64,000 bases of DNA from AC-32 sp035624425 (GTDB taxonomy: Bacteria > Actinomycetota > Thermoleophilia > Gaiellales > Gaiellaceae), in contig DASPRN010000087.1 in NCBI GenBank assembly GCA_035624425.1, positions 1-64,000 on the forward strand, given 5' to 3'. The notes under the pieces are model-generated. The model did not search any database. It had not been told where the DNA came from and saw only the letters and a program-made list of their open reading frames with translations. Positions 26,527 to 34,024 of this stretch are shown piece after piece. Within the stretch, counting starts at the first letter, position 1. The number at the start of each line of letters is the position of its first letter. The position numbers and the translations under genes were made by a program.

Positions 26527-27992
26527 TCGAACCTCAGGTACGGCTCCAGACCGTGGCGGCCGCCCTCGCGGCCGAAGCCCGACTCCTTGTAGCCGCCGAA
26601 CGGCGAGGCCGGGTCGAAGCGGTTGTAGGTGTTCGCCCAGATCACCCCGGCGCGCAGGCGCTGCGCCATCGAGAGGATCCGCGAGCCCTTCTCCGTCCAG
26701 ACGCCGGCCGAAAGCCCGTACGGCGTGTTGTTCGCCTTCTCGACCGCCTCGTCCGGCGTGCGGAAGGTCAGCACCGAGAGCACCGGCCCGAAGATCTCCT
26801 CCTGCGCGATCCGGTAGCTCTGCGCGACGTTGGTGAAGACGGTCGGCACGAACCAGTAGCCCTTCTCCGGCAACCGGCAGGGCGGCTGGTAGATCTCGGC
26901 TCCCTCCTCCTCCCCGCTCTTGACGAGCTCGGTGATCTTCTCGAGCTGCTGGCGAGAGTTGATCGCGCCGACGTCGGTGTTCTTGTCCAGCGGATCGCCG
27001 ACGCGCAGGGTCGTCAGCCGCCGCTTCAGCTTGTCGACCACGTCCTCGTAGACCGACTCCTGCACCAAGAGGCGCGAGCCGGCGCAGCAAACGTGGCCCT
27101 GGTTGAAGTAGATCCCGTTGACGATGCCCTCGACCGCCTGGTCGAGCGCGGCGTCGTCGAAGATCACGTTCGCGGCCTTGCCGCCGAGCTCGAGCGTCAG
27201 CTTCGTCCCGGTGCCCGCAAGACGGCGCTGAATCGCCTTCCCGACCTCGGTCGAGCCGGTGAAGGCCACCTTGTCGACCTCGCTCTCGACCAGCGCGGCG
27301 CCGGTCGAGCCGTCGCCGGTGACGATGTTGACGACGCCCGGCGGCAGCTCGGCCTGGCGGAGGATGTCGCAGAAATGGAGCGCGGAGAGCGGCGTCGTCT
27401 CGGCAGGCTTGAGCACGACCGTGTTCCCCGCGGCCAGGGCCGGTGCGATCTTCCAGGCCAGCATCAGCAGCGGGAAGTTCCACGGGATGATCTGCCCGGC
27501 GACGCCGAGCGGCCTGGGCGTGCGGTTCGGGAAGGCGTACTCGAGCTTGTCCGCCCAGCCCGCGTAGTAGAAGAAGTGCGCCGCCGCGAGCGGCAGGTCG
27601 ACGTCGCGCGACTCGCGGATCGGCTTGCCGCCGTTCAGCGACTCGAGCACCGCGAACTCGCGCGCCCGCTCCTGCAGGAGCCGCGCGATCCGGAACAGGT
27701 ACTTCGCCCGCTCGGAGCCGGGCAGCGCCGACCAGCCGTTGTCGAACGACTCGCGCGCGGCGCGCACCGCGAGCTGCACCTCCGCCTCGGTCGCCTGGCC
27801 GACCTCCGCCAGGGCTTCCTCGCTCGACGGGTCGATCGTCGTGTACGTCTCCTTCGGCTCGAGCCATTCGCCGCCCACGAAGAGGCCGTAGCGCTCGCGA
27901 AGCGTGACCAGGTCTCGCGACTCGGGCGCGCTCGCGTACTCCCAGCCGGCCGGGATCGGCGCGCGGTCCCCGGTGCGCTCGAGCTCAGTCAA
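26523..27992 (-). CDS. NAD(P)-dependent aldehyde dehydrogenase
   Basis: A 489-residue full-length ALDH. NAD site IIPWNFPLLMLAWKIAPALAAGNT near 155, FTGSTEVGKAIQ near 230, catalytic Glu in LELGGKAAN near 255 and catalytic Cys in FNQGHVCCAGSR near 295; C-terminal PYGLSAGVWTEK and PFGGYKESGFGREGG. In the deoC context the likely substrate is acetaldehyde released from deoxyribose 5-phosphate, though glyceraldehyde or betaine-type aldehydes cannot be excluded. The TTG start at 27992 lies inside the last deoC codons, so translation is coupled. Confidence 0.92.
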   Translation of the reverse strand: MTELERTGDRAPIPAGWEYASAPESRDLVTLRERYGLFVGGEWLEPKETYTTIDPSSEEALAEVGQATEAEVQLAVRAARESFDNGWSALPGSERAKYLFRIARLLQERAREFAVLESLNGGKPIRESRDVDLPLAAAHFFYYAGWADKLEYAFPNRTPRPLGVAGQIIPWNFPLLMLAWKIAPALAAGNTVVLKPAETTPLSALHFCDILRQAELPPGVVNIVTGDGSTGAALVESEVDKVAFTGSTEVGKAIQRRLAGTGTKLTLELGGKAANVIFDDAALDQAVEGIVNGIYFNQGHVCCAGSRLLVQESVYEDVVDKLKRRLTTLRVGDPLDKNTDVGAINSRQQLEKITELVKSGEEEGAEIYQPPCRLPEKGYWFVPTVFTNVAQSYRIAQEEIFGPVLSVLTFRTPDEAVEKANNTPYGLSAGVWTEKGSRILSMAQRLRAGVIWANTYNRFDPASPFGGYKESGFGREGGRHGLEPYLRFE

Positions 27993-28923
27993 TCGTGAAG
28001 TAGTCCGGGCTCTGGTAGCGGCCCGTCTTCTCCTTCCGGATCTGCATGAGGATGTCGTTCAGGAGCGAGCTCGCCCCGAACCGGTAGAGGTCGGGCGTCA
28101 GCCAGTCGACCCCGAGCGTCTCGTGCGTGAGCACCAGGTGCTGGACGGCCTGCTTCGCGTTGCGGATCCCGCCGGCCGGCTTGAAGCCGACGCGCTTGCC
28201 GGTTTCCTCGTAGACGTCGCGGATCGCCTCGAGCATCACCAGGGCCACCGGCAGCGTCGCGGAGCTCGAAAGCTTCCCGGTGGAGGTCTTGATGAAGTCC
28301 GCTCCGGCCGCGATCGCGAGCAGCGAGGCTCGGCGCACGTTGTCGTAGGTGCCCAGCTCTCCTGTCTCCAGGATCACCTTCAGGTGCTTGCCGGCGCAGG
28401 CCTCTTTCACGCGGACGATCTCGTCGTAGACCTTGGCGTAGCGGCCGGCGAGGAAGGCGCCGCGGTCGATCACCATGTCGACCTCGTCGGCGCCCTGCTC
28501 GACGACCCAGCGGACCTCGTCGAGCTTCGCTTCGAGCGGCGACTGGCCGGAGGGGAAGGCCGTCGCGACGGACGCCACCTTGACACCGCTGCCGCGCAGG
28601 CGCTCGACCGCGATCGGCACCAGGTTCGGGTAGATGCAGAGCGCGGCGACCGACGGCACGCTCGTGTCGGAGGGATCTGGCCGCACCGCCTTGGAGGCGA
28701 GCGCGGCGACCTTGCCGGGCGTGTCGGAGCCCTCGAGCGTGGTCAGGTCCGTCATCCGCACCGCCAGCTCGAGCGCGAAGACCTTCGACTCGCGCTTGAT
28801 CGAGCGCTTGGCCAGCGTGGCGGCCCGCTCCTCGACGGCGACCTGGTCGATCGAGCCGATCCGCGGGAGGCGCGGCTCGAGTGGGAGCTCGAAGCCGGTG
28901 GGCAGCGCAGGCGCCTGGGCCAT
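27985..28923 (-). CDS. deoC: Deoxyribose-phosphate aldolase
   Basis: A 312-residue class I aldolase that splits 2-deoxyribose 5-phosphate into glyceraldehyde 3-phosphate and acetaldehyde. MTDLTTLEGSDTPGKV near residue 58, AAGADFIKTSTGK near 225 with the Schiff-base lysine, and VGFKPAGGIRNAKQA near 260 with the second active-site lysine. Its length and the DLTTLEG motif match the longer, eukaryote-like DERA group rather than the 220-260 residue bacterial type. It heads the coupled deoC-ALDH-SnoaL-ALDH operon for nucleoside sugar breakdown; cytidine deaminase lies a few genes upstream. Confidence 0.94.
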   Translation of the reverse strand: MAQAPALPTGFELPLEPRLPRIGSIDQVAVEERAATLAKRSIKRESKVFALELAVRMTDLTTLEGSDTPGKVAALASKAVRPDPSDTSVPSVAALCIYPNLVPIAVERLRGSGVKVASVATAFPSGQSPLEAKLDEVRWVVEQGADEVDMVIDRGAFLAGRYAKVYDEIVRVKEACAGKHLKVILETGELGTYDNVRRASLLAIAAGADFIKTSTGKLSSSATLPVALVMLEAIRDVYEETGKRVGFKPAGGIRNAKQAVQHLVLTHETLGVDWLTPDLYRFGASSLLNDILMQIRKEKTGRYQSPDYFTID

Positions 28924-28950
28924 GCGCTGAGTGTATCCCCGCCGCTGCGG

Positions 28951-29637
28951 CTACCGGCTCCAGGCGAGGAGGAGCTCGGCCACCGCCGCAAGATCGTCAC
29001 AGACGGCGTCAGCGCTACGGAACTCGCCGTGGACGCGCGGGGAGCGGACGACGACCGACTTCACGCCTGCAGCATGCGCGGTCCGGACGTCCCGGCAGGT
29101 GTCGCCGATCTCGGCCGTTCGCTCGGCCGGCCAGCCACCGGCGCGCTCACGGGCGATCGCGAGCAGCTCGACACGGTCCTCGGCATCGCAGCCGAAGGCA
29201 CCCTGGCCCTCAGAGAAGAAGCCACCGAGGCCGAGTCTCTCCATGCGGGCGCGCGCCATCGGTTCCGGGTTCCCGGTCAGGAGGCCGAGCCGGACGCCTC
29301 CTTCCTCGAGGCGCTCCAGCGCTCCGGCTGCGTACGGCGGGGCGGCCCAGCCGCTCGTGTCCGCCTTGGCGAGAAGGGCCACGTAGCGCTCGGCGAAGCG
29401 GCCGCACCACACGCCCAGCTCTTCGTCGATCGCCCCGTCGCCGAGACCCTCGGCGCGGAGGACGAGCCGAGCGATCCTCGGGGCGGTCTGCCCCGGGTGG
29501 TCAACGTGGGCGACGGCGTCGGCGGCGGGGTCGACCGGGTAGACGTCGCGCAGGGCCGCGTTGAACGCCTCGCCTGCGACCGGGTCGTCGCTGAGCAATA
29601 GCGTGCCGTCCACATCGAAGAGGGCGAGGAGCGCCAT
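28951..29637 (-). CDS. HAD-superfamily hydrolase (phosphoglycolate phosphatase-like)
   Basis: A 228-residue HAD phosphatase: motif I LFDVDGTLLLSD near residue 6 with the nucleophile Asp, motif II LGLLTGNPEPMARARMERLGL near 115, motif IV EIGDTCRDVRTAHAAGVKSVVV near 180. The helical cap between residues 20 and 95 is C1 type. The LTGN variant is common in Gph-like phosphatases; the real substrate is open. ATG at 29637 overlaps the era stop (TGATG), so it is coupled to era. Confidence 0.88.
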   Translation of the reverse strand: MALLALFDVDGTLLLSDDPVAGEAFNAALRDVYPVDPAADAVAHVDHPGQTAPRIARLVLRAEGLGDGAIDEELGVWCGRFAERYVALLAKADTSGWAAPPYAAGALERLEEGGVRLGLLTGNPEPMARARMERLGLGGFFSEGQGAFGCDAEDRVELLAIARERAGGWPAERTAEIGDTCRDVRTAHAAGVKSVVVRSPRVHGEFRSADAVCDDLAAVAELLLAWSR

Positions 29638-30512
29638 CAGATGCCGAGGCGCTCGAGCATGGCCTCGTCCTGTCGCCACTTCGGTCTCGCCTTCACGGTC
29701 AGCTCGAGGAAGATCGTGTGGCCGAGCAGCTGCTCGATCTCCGGCCGCGCCCTCGTCCCGATCTGCTTCACGACCGAGCCGCCCTTGCCGACCACGATCT
29801 GCTTCTGGGAGTCGGTCTCGACGAACACGGTCGCGCGGACGGCGGTGTCGGTCAGCTCCTCGACCTCGACCGAGATCGCGTGCGGGACCTCCTCGCGGGT
29901 GAGCTGGAGCGCCTTCTCGCGGACGAGCTCGGCGATCTGCGTCTCGAGCGGGAGGTCGGTGCGACGGTCGACCGCATAGAGCGGCGGTCCTTCGGGCAGT
30001 AGCTCGACGAGCTCGTCGCGGAGCGGGTCGATCCCGTCGCCGGTGAGCGCGCTGACCGGGTGGAGTGCGTGGAAGTCGCCGAGCCGCGCCGCCCGGGCCA
30101 TCTGCTCGGCGACGTGGCCCGGCTTGAGGCGGTCGACCTTGTTCAGGGCGATCACAACCGGCACGCCGAGACCGAAGATCCGTTCGGCGATGAAGCGGTC
30201 GCCTGCGCCGATCCGCTCGCGTGCGGAGAGAACGAAGAGGACCGCCTCGACGTCCTCGAGCGAGCGGTCGACCGTGCGCTGCATCCGCTCGGTGAGCGGA
30301 TCAAGCGGACGCTGGAAGCCCGGCAGGTCGGTGAGCGCGAGCTGGTAGTCGCCGGCGCTCTCGTTCGTGCCGTTGGCGATCCCGACGACCCGCCGCCGGG
30401 TGGTCTGAGGCTTGTCGGACACAATGGCCACCTTGCCCCCGGCGAGCGCGTTGACGAGCGTCGACTTCCCGACGTTGGGCCGCCCGGCGACCGCGGCCAC
30501 GCCACTCCTCAA
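29637..30512 (-). CDS. era: GTPase Era
   Basis: A 291-residue GTPase needed for 16S rRNA 3'-end maturation and 30S assembly. G1 GRPNVGKST near residue 10, G2 region KPQTTRRRVVGI, G3 DLPGFQ, G4 NKVDRLK, then a C-terminal KH domain with DSQKQIVVGKGGSVVKQIG near 245 for RNA binding. I take TTG at 30512 (giving RSGVAAVAGRPN, the family-typical start); GTG at 30500, 4 nt after GAGGAG, is the rival. Longer in-frame extension upstream is not Era-like. It follows cdd after a 154-bp gap that holds two inverted repeats. Confidence 0.93.
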   Translation of the reverse strand: MRSGVAAVAGRPNVGKSTLVNALAGGKVAIVSDKPQTTRRRVVGIANGTNESAGDYQLALTDLPGFQRPLDPLTERMQRTVDRSLEDVEAVLFVLSARERIGAGDRFIAERIFGLGVPVVIALNKVDRLKPGHVAEQMARAARLGDFHALHPVSALTGDGIDPLRDELVELLPEGPPLYAVDRRTDLPLETQIAELVREKALQLTREEVPHAISVEVEELTDTAVRATVFVETDSQKQIVVGKGGSVVKQIGTRARPEIEQLLGHTIFLELTVKARPKWRQDEAMLERLGI

Positions 30513-30666
30513 CAGGGCCGCCCCCCACCCAGGGTGGGGCTTACCACCCGCCTCCCTCTGGGAGGAGCGTAGCTCCGAAAAGCGCACATGGGTCTGACCT
30601 GTTTGTGACAATGCTGTGACTCTTCGGGGCCCAGACGCGAGCCATCCGGCGGCTGCGCGTGTGGCC
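30513..30666 (-). promoter_or_regulatory. cdd-era intergenic region with two inverted repeats
   Basis: Unusually long gap for this operon. CCCCACCC-A-GGGTGGGG at 30523-30539 is a perfect 8-bp palindrome ending 11 nt before the era TTG, and CCTCCC-TCT-GGGAGG lies at 30551-30565. Both would fold in the era leader and could hide its ribosome site. No convincing promoter or T-run was found. Confidence 0.5.
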
Positions 30667-31035
30667 TCAGCTCAGGTCCCACGTCTCGGGCAGCAGCTCG
30701 GCGGGCGTGTACGAGACGATCTCTCCCGTGCGGTTGCGGAACGTGACCCGGTCGAGCCGGAACTCGTACAGCCACTGGCGGCAGCCGCCGCACGGCGAGA
30801 CGGTGATCGCGATGGCCTCCAGGTCACCGGGCCGGCAACCGCCCTCCACGACCGCCCGTGCCAGCGCCGTTCGCTCGGCGCAGATCCCGAGCGGGTACGA
30901 CGCGTTCTCGACGTTCACGCCCTCGAACACGCGGCCGTCTCGCGCGAGCACGGCCGCTCCGACCAGGTAGTTCGAGTACGGCGCGTACGCCCGCTCGGCC
31001 ACCGCCGCCGCCCGCTCGTAGAGCTCGTCCGTCAT
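30667..31035 (-). CDS. cdd: Cytidine deaminase
   Basis: A 122-residue homotetrameric-type enzyme deaminating cytidine and deoxycytidine. PYSNYLVGAAVLARDGRVFEGVNVENASYPLGICAERTAL near residues 20-55 carries the Cys-Ala-Glu zinc/catalytic motif, and VSPCGGCRQWLYEF near 80 carries the other two zinc cysteines. Length is typical. It overlaps the DgkA-PAP2 gene by four bases, in the conserved dgkA-cdd-era order. Confidence 0.95.
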   Translation of the reverse strand: MTDELYERAAAVAERAYAPYSNYLVGAAVLARDGRVFEGVNVENASYPLGICAERTALARAVVEGGCRPGDLEAIAITVSPCGGCRQWLYEFRLDRVTFRNRTGEIVSYTPAELLPETWDLS

Positions 31036-31757
31036 GTGAAGAGCTGGAACACGGCCAGCGTGACGAGCGCACCGAGGACACCGCCATAGGTGACCTCGAG
31101 CGCGGAGTGGATCCCGGCTTCGACACGTGTCTGCGCCACGAGCAACGCCATGATGAACGTCAGCGAAGAGATCAGAAAGCGGTGCGAGCCGCTGACGATG
31201 AGCGTCGCGGCCATCCAGCCCGCGAACGCGACCGCGGCGTGACCGGACGGAAGGCCTCCCCGCAGCGGCCGGCCGCGGCCCGTGTAAGCCTTCGCGGCGA
31301 TGACGATGATCACGGTGACGACGAGCGCAATCAGCGTCACCTGCGCCGGCGCGTCGCGGAGACGGTCGAGTAGCCGCGAGCTGCGGTTCGCGATCTCCCC
31401 CGAGAAGACGAGGTAGCCGATCGCGATCGCGTTCACGGTCGCGATCAGGACCGCGCCCGCGGCGACGTCCTTCGCGAGCTTCGCCAAGGGGTCGAACGAG
31501 GTTGTGGCGACGTCGATCGCCTGCTCCAGCGCCGAGTTGATCATCTCGGTGATGAAGACGAAGGCGATCGCAAGCAGCAGGGCGATCAGCTCGAGCTTCG
31601 AGACGCCGACCCCGACCGCGGCCACCAGCACGACGACCGCGGCCAGGAGGTGGATCCGCATGTTCCGCTGCGTGCGGACGACGTGGATGATCCCTTCGAC
31701 CGCAAAGTTGAAGCTCTCGAGCAGCGTCCGCGCGCGGCGGTGGGTCAGTCGCTCCAT
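31032..31757 (-). CDS. Fused diacylglycerol kinase and PAP2 phosphatase
   Basis: A 241-residue membrane protein with two enzymes in one chain. Residues 1-115 are prokaryotic DgkA: ESFNFAVEGIIHVVRTQRNMRIH, three helices and the active-site FITEMINSALEQAIDVA. Residues about 120-241 are a PAP2/PgpB-like phosphatase: KAYTGRGRPLRGGLPSGHAAVAFAGW and TRVEAGIHSALEV. Such fusions could interconvert undecaprenol or diacylglycerol and their phosphates at the membrane. Normally these are separate genes. The ATG at 31757 lies inside the last ybeY codons, and the end overlaps cdd. Confidence 0.88.
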   Translation of the reverse strand: MERLTHRRARTLLESFNFAVEGIIHVVRTQRNMRIHLLAAVVVLVAAVGVGVSKLELIALLLAIAFVFITEMINSALEQAIDVATTSFDPLAKLAKDVAAGAVLIATVNAIAIGYLVFSGEIANRSSRLLDRLRDAPAQVTLIALVVTVIIVIAAKAYTGRGRPLRGGLPSGHAAVAFAGWMAATLIVSGSHRFLISSLTFIMALLVAQTRVEAGIHSALEVTYGGVLGALVTLAVFQLFT

Positions 31758-32122
31758 CGCGCCTCCCGGCTCTCCATCTCGGGCCCGTGGTCGTAGCCGA
31801 GGAGGTGCAGGACGCCGTGCACGAGCGGCCGCCGCCAGGCGTCCCCGACGACCTGGGGACAGAGCACAGCGTCCCCGAGCTGGCGTGGAGGGCCGGCCTC
31901 GAGCTCGTCGCGTGCGTCGATCGGGAACGAGAGCACGTCTGTCACCTCGTCGACCCCGAGGTGGTCGCGCTTCAATTCCCGCATCTCCTCCGGGCCGACG
32001 AAGTGCAGGCCGAGCTCGCCGTCGTCGACGCCCTCCTCGGCGAGCACCAGGCGGGCGAGCGCGACGGCGGCGTCCGCCTCGATCTCGATGCCGCTGCGGT
32101 TTGCCACCTCGACCGCGACCAT
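31745..32122 (-). CDS. ybeY: Endoribonuclease YbeY
   Basis: A 125-residue metalloprotein for rRNA maturation and 70S quality control. The metal motif is intact: LVHGVLHLLGYDHGPEME near residue 100 (HxxxHxxGYDH), with LKRDHLGVDEVTDVLSFP before it. It is slightly short (family about 150), the missing part being N-terminal. It lies 2 bp after phoH, as in most bacteria, and overlaps the dgkA-PAP2 gene by 13 bases. Confidence 0.94.
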   Translation of the reverse strand: MVAVEVANRSGIEIEADAAVALARLVLAEEGVDDGELGLHFVGPEEMRELKRDHLGVDEVTDVLSFPIDARDELEAGPPRQLGDAVLCPQVVGDAWRRPLVHGVLHLLGYDHGPEMESREARWSD

Positions 32123-32124
32123 CC

Positions 32125-33084
32125 CTAGCGACGGCGCTGCGTGCCCGTCTCTTCTGCGTGCAGCTTGTAGGCCTCGACGATCCTCTGCACGAGCCGGTGA
32201 CGCACGACATCCTCGTGGCCGAAGCGAACGAAGGAAATCCCGTCGATCGAGCCGAGGATGTCCTGTACGTGGATCAGGCCCGACGCCTGCTCGCGTGGAA
32301 GGTCGACCTGCGTGATGTCGCCGGTAACGACCATCTTCGAGCCGAAGCCGAGGCGCGTCAGGAACATCTGCATCTGCTCGGGGCTCGTATTCTGCGCCTC
32401 GTCGAGGATGATGAACGAGTCGTTGAGCGTGCGCCCGCGCATGAACGCGAGCGGCGCGACCTCGATCGTGCCCTTTTCCATGTACGCGGCGAGCCGGTCG
32501 GGGTCGAGCATGTCGTAGAGTGCGTCGTAGAGCGGGCGCAGGTACGGATCGACCTTCGCGAGCATGTCACCGGGCAGGAAGCCGAGCCGCTCGCCGGCCT
32601 CGACGGCGGGGCGCGTCAGGATGATCCGGCCGACCTCGCGGTCAGAGAGCGCGGCGACGGCGAGGGCCATCGCCAGGTAGGTCTTGCCGGTCCCCGCCGG
32701 GCCAATCGCAAAGGTGACGGTGTGCCGGCGGATGCCGTCGACGTAGCGTTTCTGGTTGACCGTCTTCGGCGAGATCTTCTTGCCGCGATGGCGCCAGACA
32801 ACGTCCTCGAACACCTCGCGCAGATCCTCGGCCTGGGCGAGCGCGGCAAGCACCGCGTCGACGGTGGCCGGGTCGATCTCGTGCCCGCCCTCGACGAGCT
32901 CGCCGAGCTCGTCGATCACCGCCCGCGCCTGGGCGACATCCGGGTCCGAGCCCTCGATCGTCAGGCGGTTGCCGCGGAGCAGGATCGTGCAACGGAGCCG
33001 GTCGCGGAGCGCATCGAGCACGCCGTCGCCGACGGTCGCGAGCTCGGCCGCCACGTCGTTGGATACGGAGAGAACCTCCTGCAT
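32125..33084 (-). CDS. phoH: PhoH-family ATPase
   Basis: A 319-residue PhoH/YbeZ-type P-loop protein linked to RNA handling with YbeY. A KH-like N-terminal part (residues 20-60) precedes GPAGTGKTYLAMALAV near 135, LTRPAVEAGERLGFLPGD near 165 and Walker B FIILDEAQNTSPEQM near 230. I choose ATG at 33084 (MQEVLSV); an in-frame GTG at 33144 would start inside the shared 14-bp motif. Upstream, 33085-33254 contains that motif and copy 2 of the 62-nt element. Confidence 0.93.
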   Translation of the reverse strand: MQEVLSVSNDVAAELATVGDGVLDALRDRLRCTILLRGNRLTIEGSDPDVAQARAVIDELGELVEGGHEIDPATVDAVLAALAQAEDLREVFEDVVWRHRGKKISPKTVNQKRYVDGIRRHTVTFAIGPAGTGKTYLAMALAVAALSDREVGRIILTRPAVEAGERLGFLPGDMLAKVDPYLRPLYDALYDMLDPDRLAAYMEKGTIEVAPLAFMRGRTLNDSFIILDEAQNTSPEQMQMFLTRLGFGSKMVVTGDITQVDLPREQASGLIHVQDILGSIDGISFVRFGHEDVVRHRLVQRIVEAYKLHAEETGTQRRR

Positions 33085-33137
33085 TCCGGGCTCAGTGTAG
33101 GCGCTCCACCGGGCCACACCGCCCCCCCCGGAAACGT

Positions 33138-33151
33138 CACACATTCGGCAC
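33138..33151 (-). promoter_or_regulatory. Shared leader motif GTGCCGaaTGTGTG upstream of phoH
   Basis: On the minus strand GTGCCGAATGTGTG ends 53 nt before the phoH ATG. The identical 14-mer precedes rpsT (43477-43490), and a version with two centre changes precedes comEA (46921-46934). A GGCACG-GTCC-CGTGCC hairpin sits beside it. Confidence 0.55.
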
Positions 33152-33162
33152 GGTCCCGTGCC

Positions 33163-33224
33163 ACACGCGTGCGGATTTGCTCGATACGATCGCCTCGGGG
33201 AGGAGGTTGGGCGTGCCGTAAACA
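33163..33224. repeat. 62-nt conserved intergenic element, copy 2
   Basis: Second copy of the element at 25211-25272, 56/62 identical in the same orientation, here between yqeY (stop 33255) and phoH (start 33084). The 30-nt core and the GTGCCGTAAACA tail are unchanged. The six differences cluster in the AT-rich stretch before TACGAT and at one base before GTG. Confidence 0.75.
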
Positions 33225-33254
33225 GCCCGCCCGACGGCTCGATGGTCGTGGCGG

Positions 33255-33698
33255 CTAGGCGAGCTTCTCTTTGACGAGCTGGCTGACGACGGAGCCGTCG
33301 GCTCGGCCCGAGACCTGGGGCATCACGTCGGCCATCACGCGCCCGAAGTCGCGCATGCTCGTCGCGCCGACCTCGGCGATCGCGTCGTCGACGATCTCCT
33401 CCAGGTCCTCCTCCGAGAGCGGCGCCGGCATGAACTCCTCCAGCACCGCGAGCTCCCGCTCCTCCGCCTCCGCCTGCTCCTCGCGTCCACCGGCACGGAA
33501 GCCTTCGGCCGCCTCGCGCCGGCGCTTCCGCTCCCGCTGCAGGACCTGCAGCTCTTCGTCGTCGTGGAGCGGCCGCTGCAGCTCCTTCTCGGCGCCGCGG
33601 AGGCTGGCGAGGATCAGGCGCAGGGTGTTCCGGCGCTCGGCGTCGCGCGCGACCATCGCATCCTTCAACTCGCCCTCGAGCCGCTCGATCAGGCTCAC
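33255..33698 (-). CDS. yqeY: GatB/YqeY domain protein
   Basis: A 147-residue YqeY protein, related to the tRNA-binding tail of GatB. MSLIERLEGELKDAMVARDAERRNTLRLILASLRGAEKEL opens it; a highly charged helical hairpin (RERKRRREAAEGFRAGGREEQ) and the C-terminal DFGRVMADVMPQVSGRADGSVVSQLVKEKL follow. Function is thought to involve tRNA amidation or quality control but is unproven. It overlaps the HIT gene by four bases. Confidence 0.92.
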   Translation of the reverse strand: MSLIERLEGELKDAMVARDAERRNTLRLILASLRGAEKELQRPLHDDEELQVLQRERKRRREAAEGFRAGGREEQAEAEERELAVLEEFMPAPLSEEDLEEIVDDAIAEVGATSMRDFGRVMADVMPQVSGRADGSVVSQLVKEKLA

Positions 33699-34024
33699 CC
33701 GGCCAACCCCCAGACCCGGCCGCCGAGGAGGTGCCAGTGCAGATGGAAGACCGTCTGGCCGGCGCCCTCGCCGACGTTGACGACGACGCGGTAGTCCTCG
33801 AGACCGGCGCTCCTCGCCGCCTCGGCGACGAATTCGAGCATCCGCTTGGCCTCGTCGGCCGGGAATTCGTAGATCTCGCGAAAGCTGGGAACGTGGCGCT
33901 CAGGGATCACGAGCAGGTGCGTCTCAGCCTTCGGGCTGATGTCGCGGATCGCGACGTACCCGTCTGCGGCGTGCACATGATCGCCCTCGCGAACAAGCCG
34001 GCAGAAGAGGCAGTCGTCAGGCAG
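33695..34024 (-). CDS. HIT-family nucleotide hydrolase with apparent CTG start
   Basis: A 109-residue HIT (HINT-like) protein that hydrolyses nucleoside phosphoramidates or similar. The HIT motif HLHWHLLGG is at the C-terminus, and KAETHLLVIPERHVPSF near residue 35. A standard start exists only at 33976, which would cut off the conserved DDCLFCRLVREGDHVHAADGY zinc-type N-terminus. The frame runs cleanly upstream to CTG at 34024, preceded at 7 nt by GGAGGAGGGG (34041-34032), one of the best ribosome sites here. I therefore propose CTG initiation, overlapping the mtaB-like stop. Confidence 0.85.
   Translation of the reverse strand: MPDDCLFCRLVREGDHVHAADGYVAIRDISPKAETHLLVIPERHVPSFREIYEFPADEAKRMLEFVAEAARSAGLEDYRVVVNVGEGAGQTVFHLHWHLLGGRVWGLAG

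Noticed and set aside
26092..27867. A 591-codon frame spanning ALDH and the SnoaL-like gene as a fusion protein
   Set aside because: Only its last 144 codons match a family; the rest is an out-of-frame reading of the ALDH gene.
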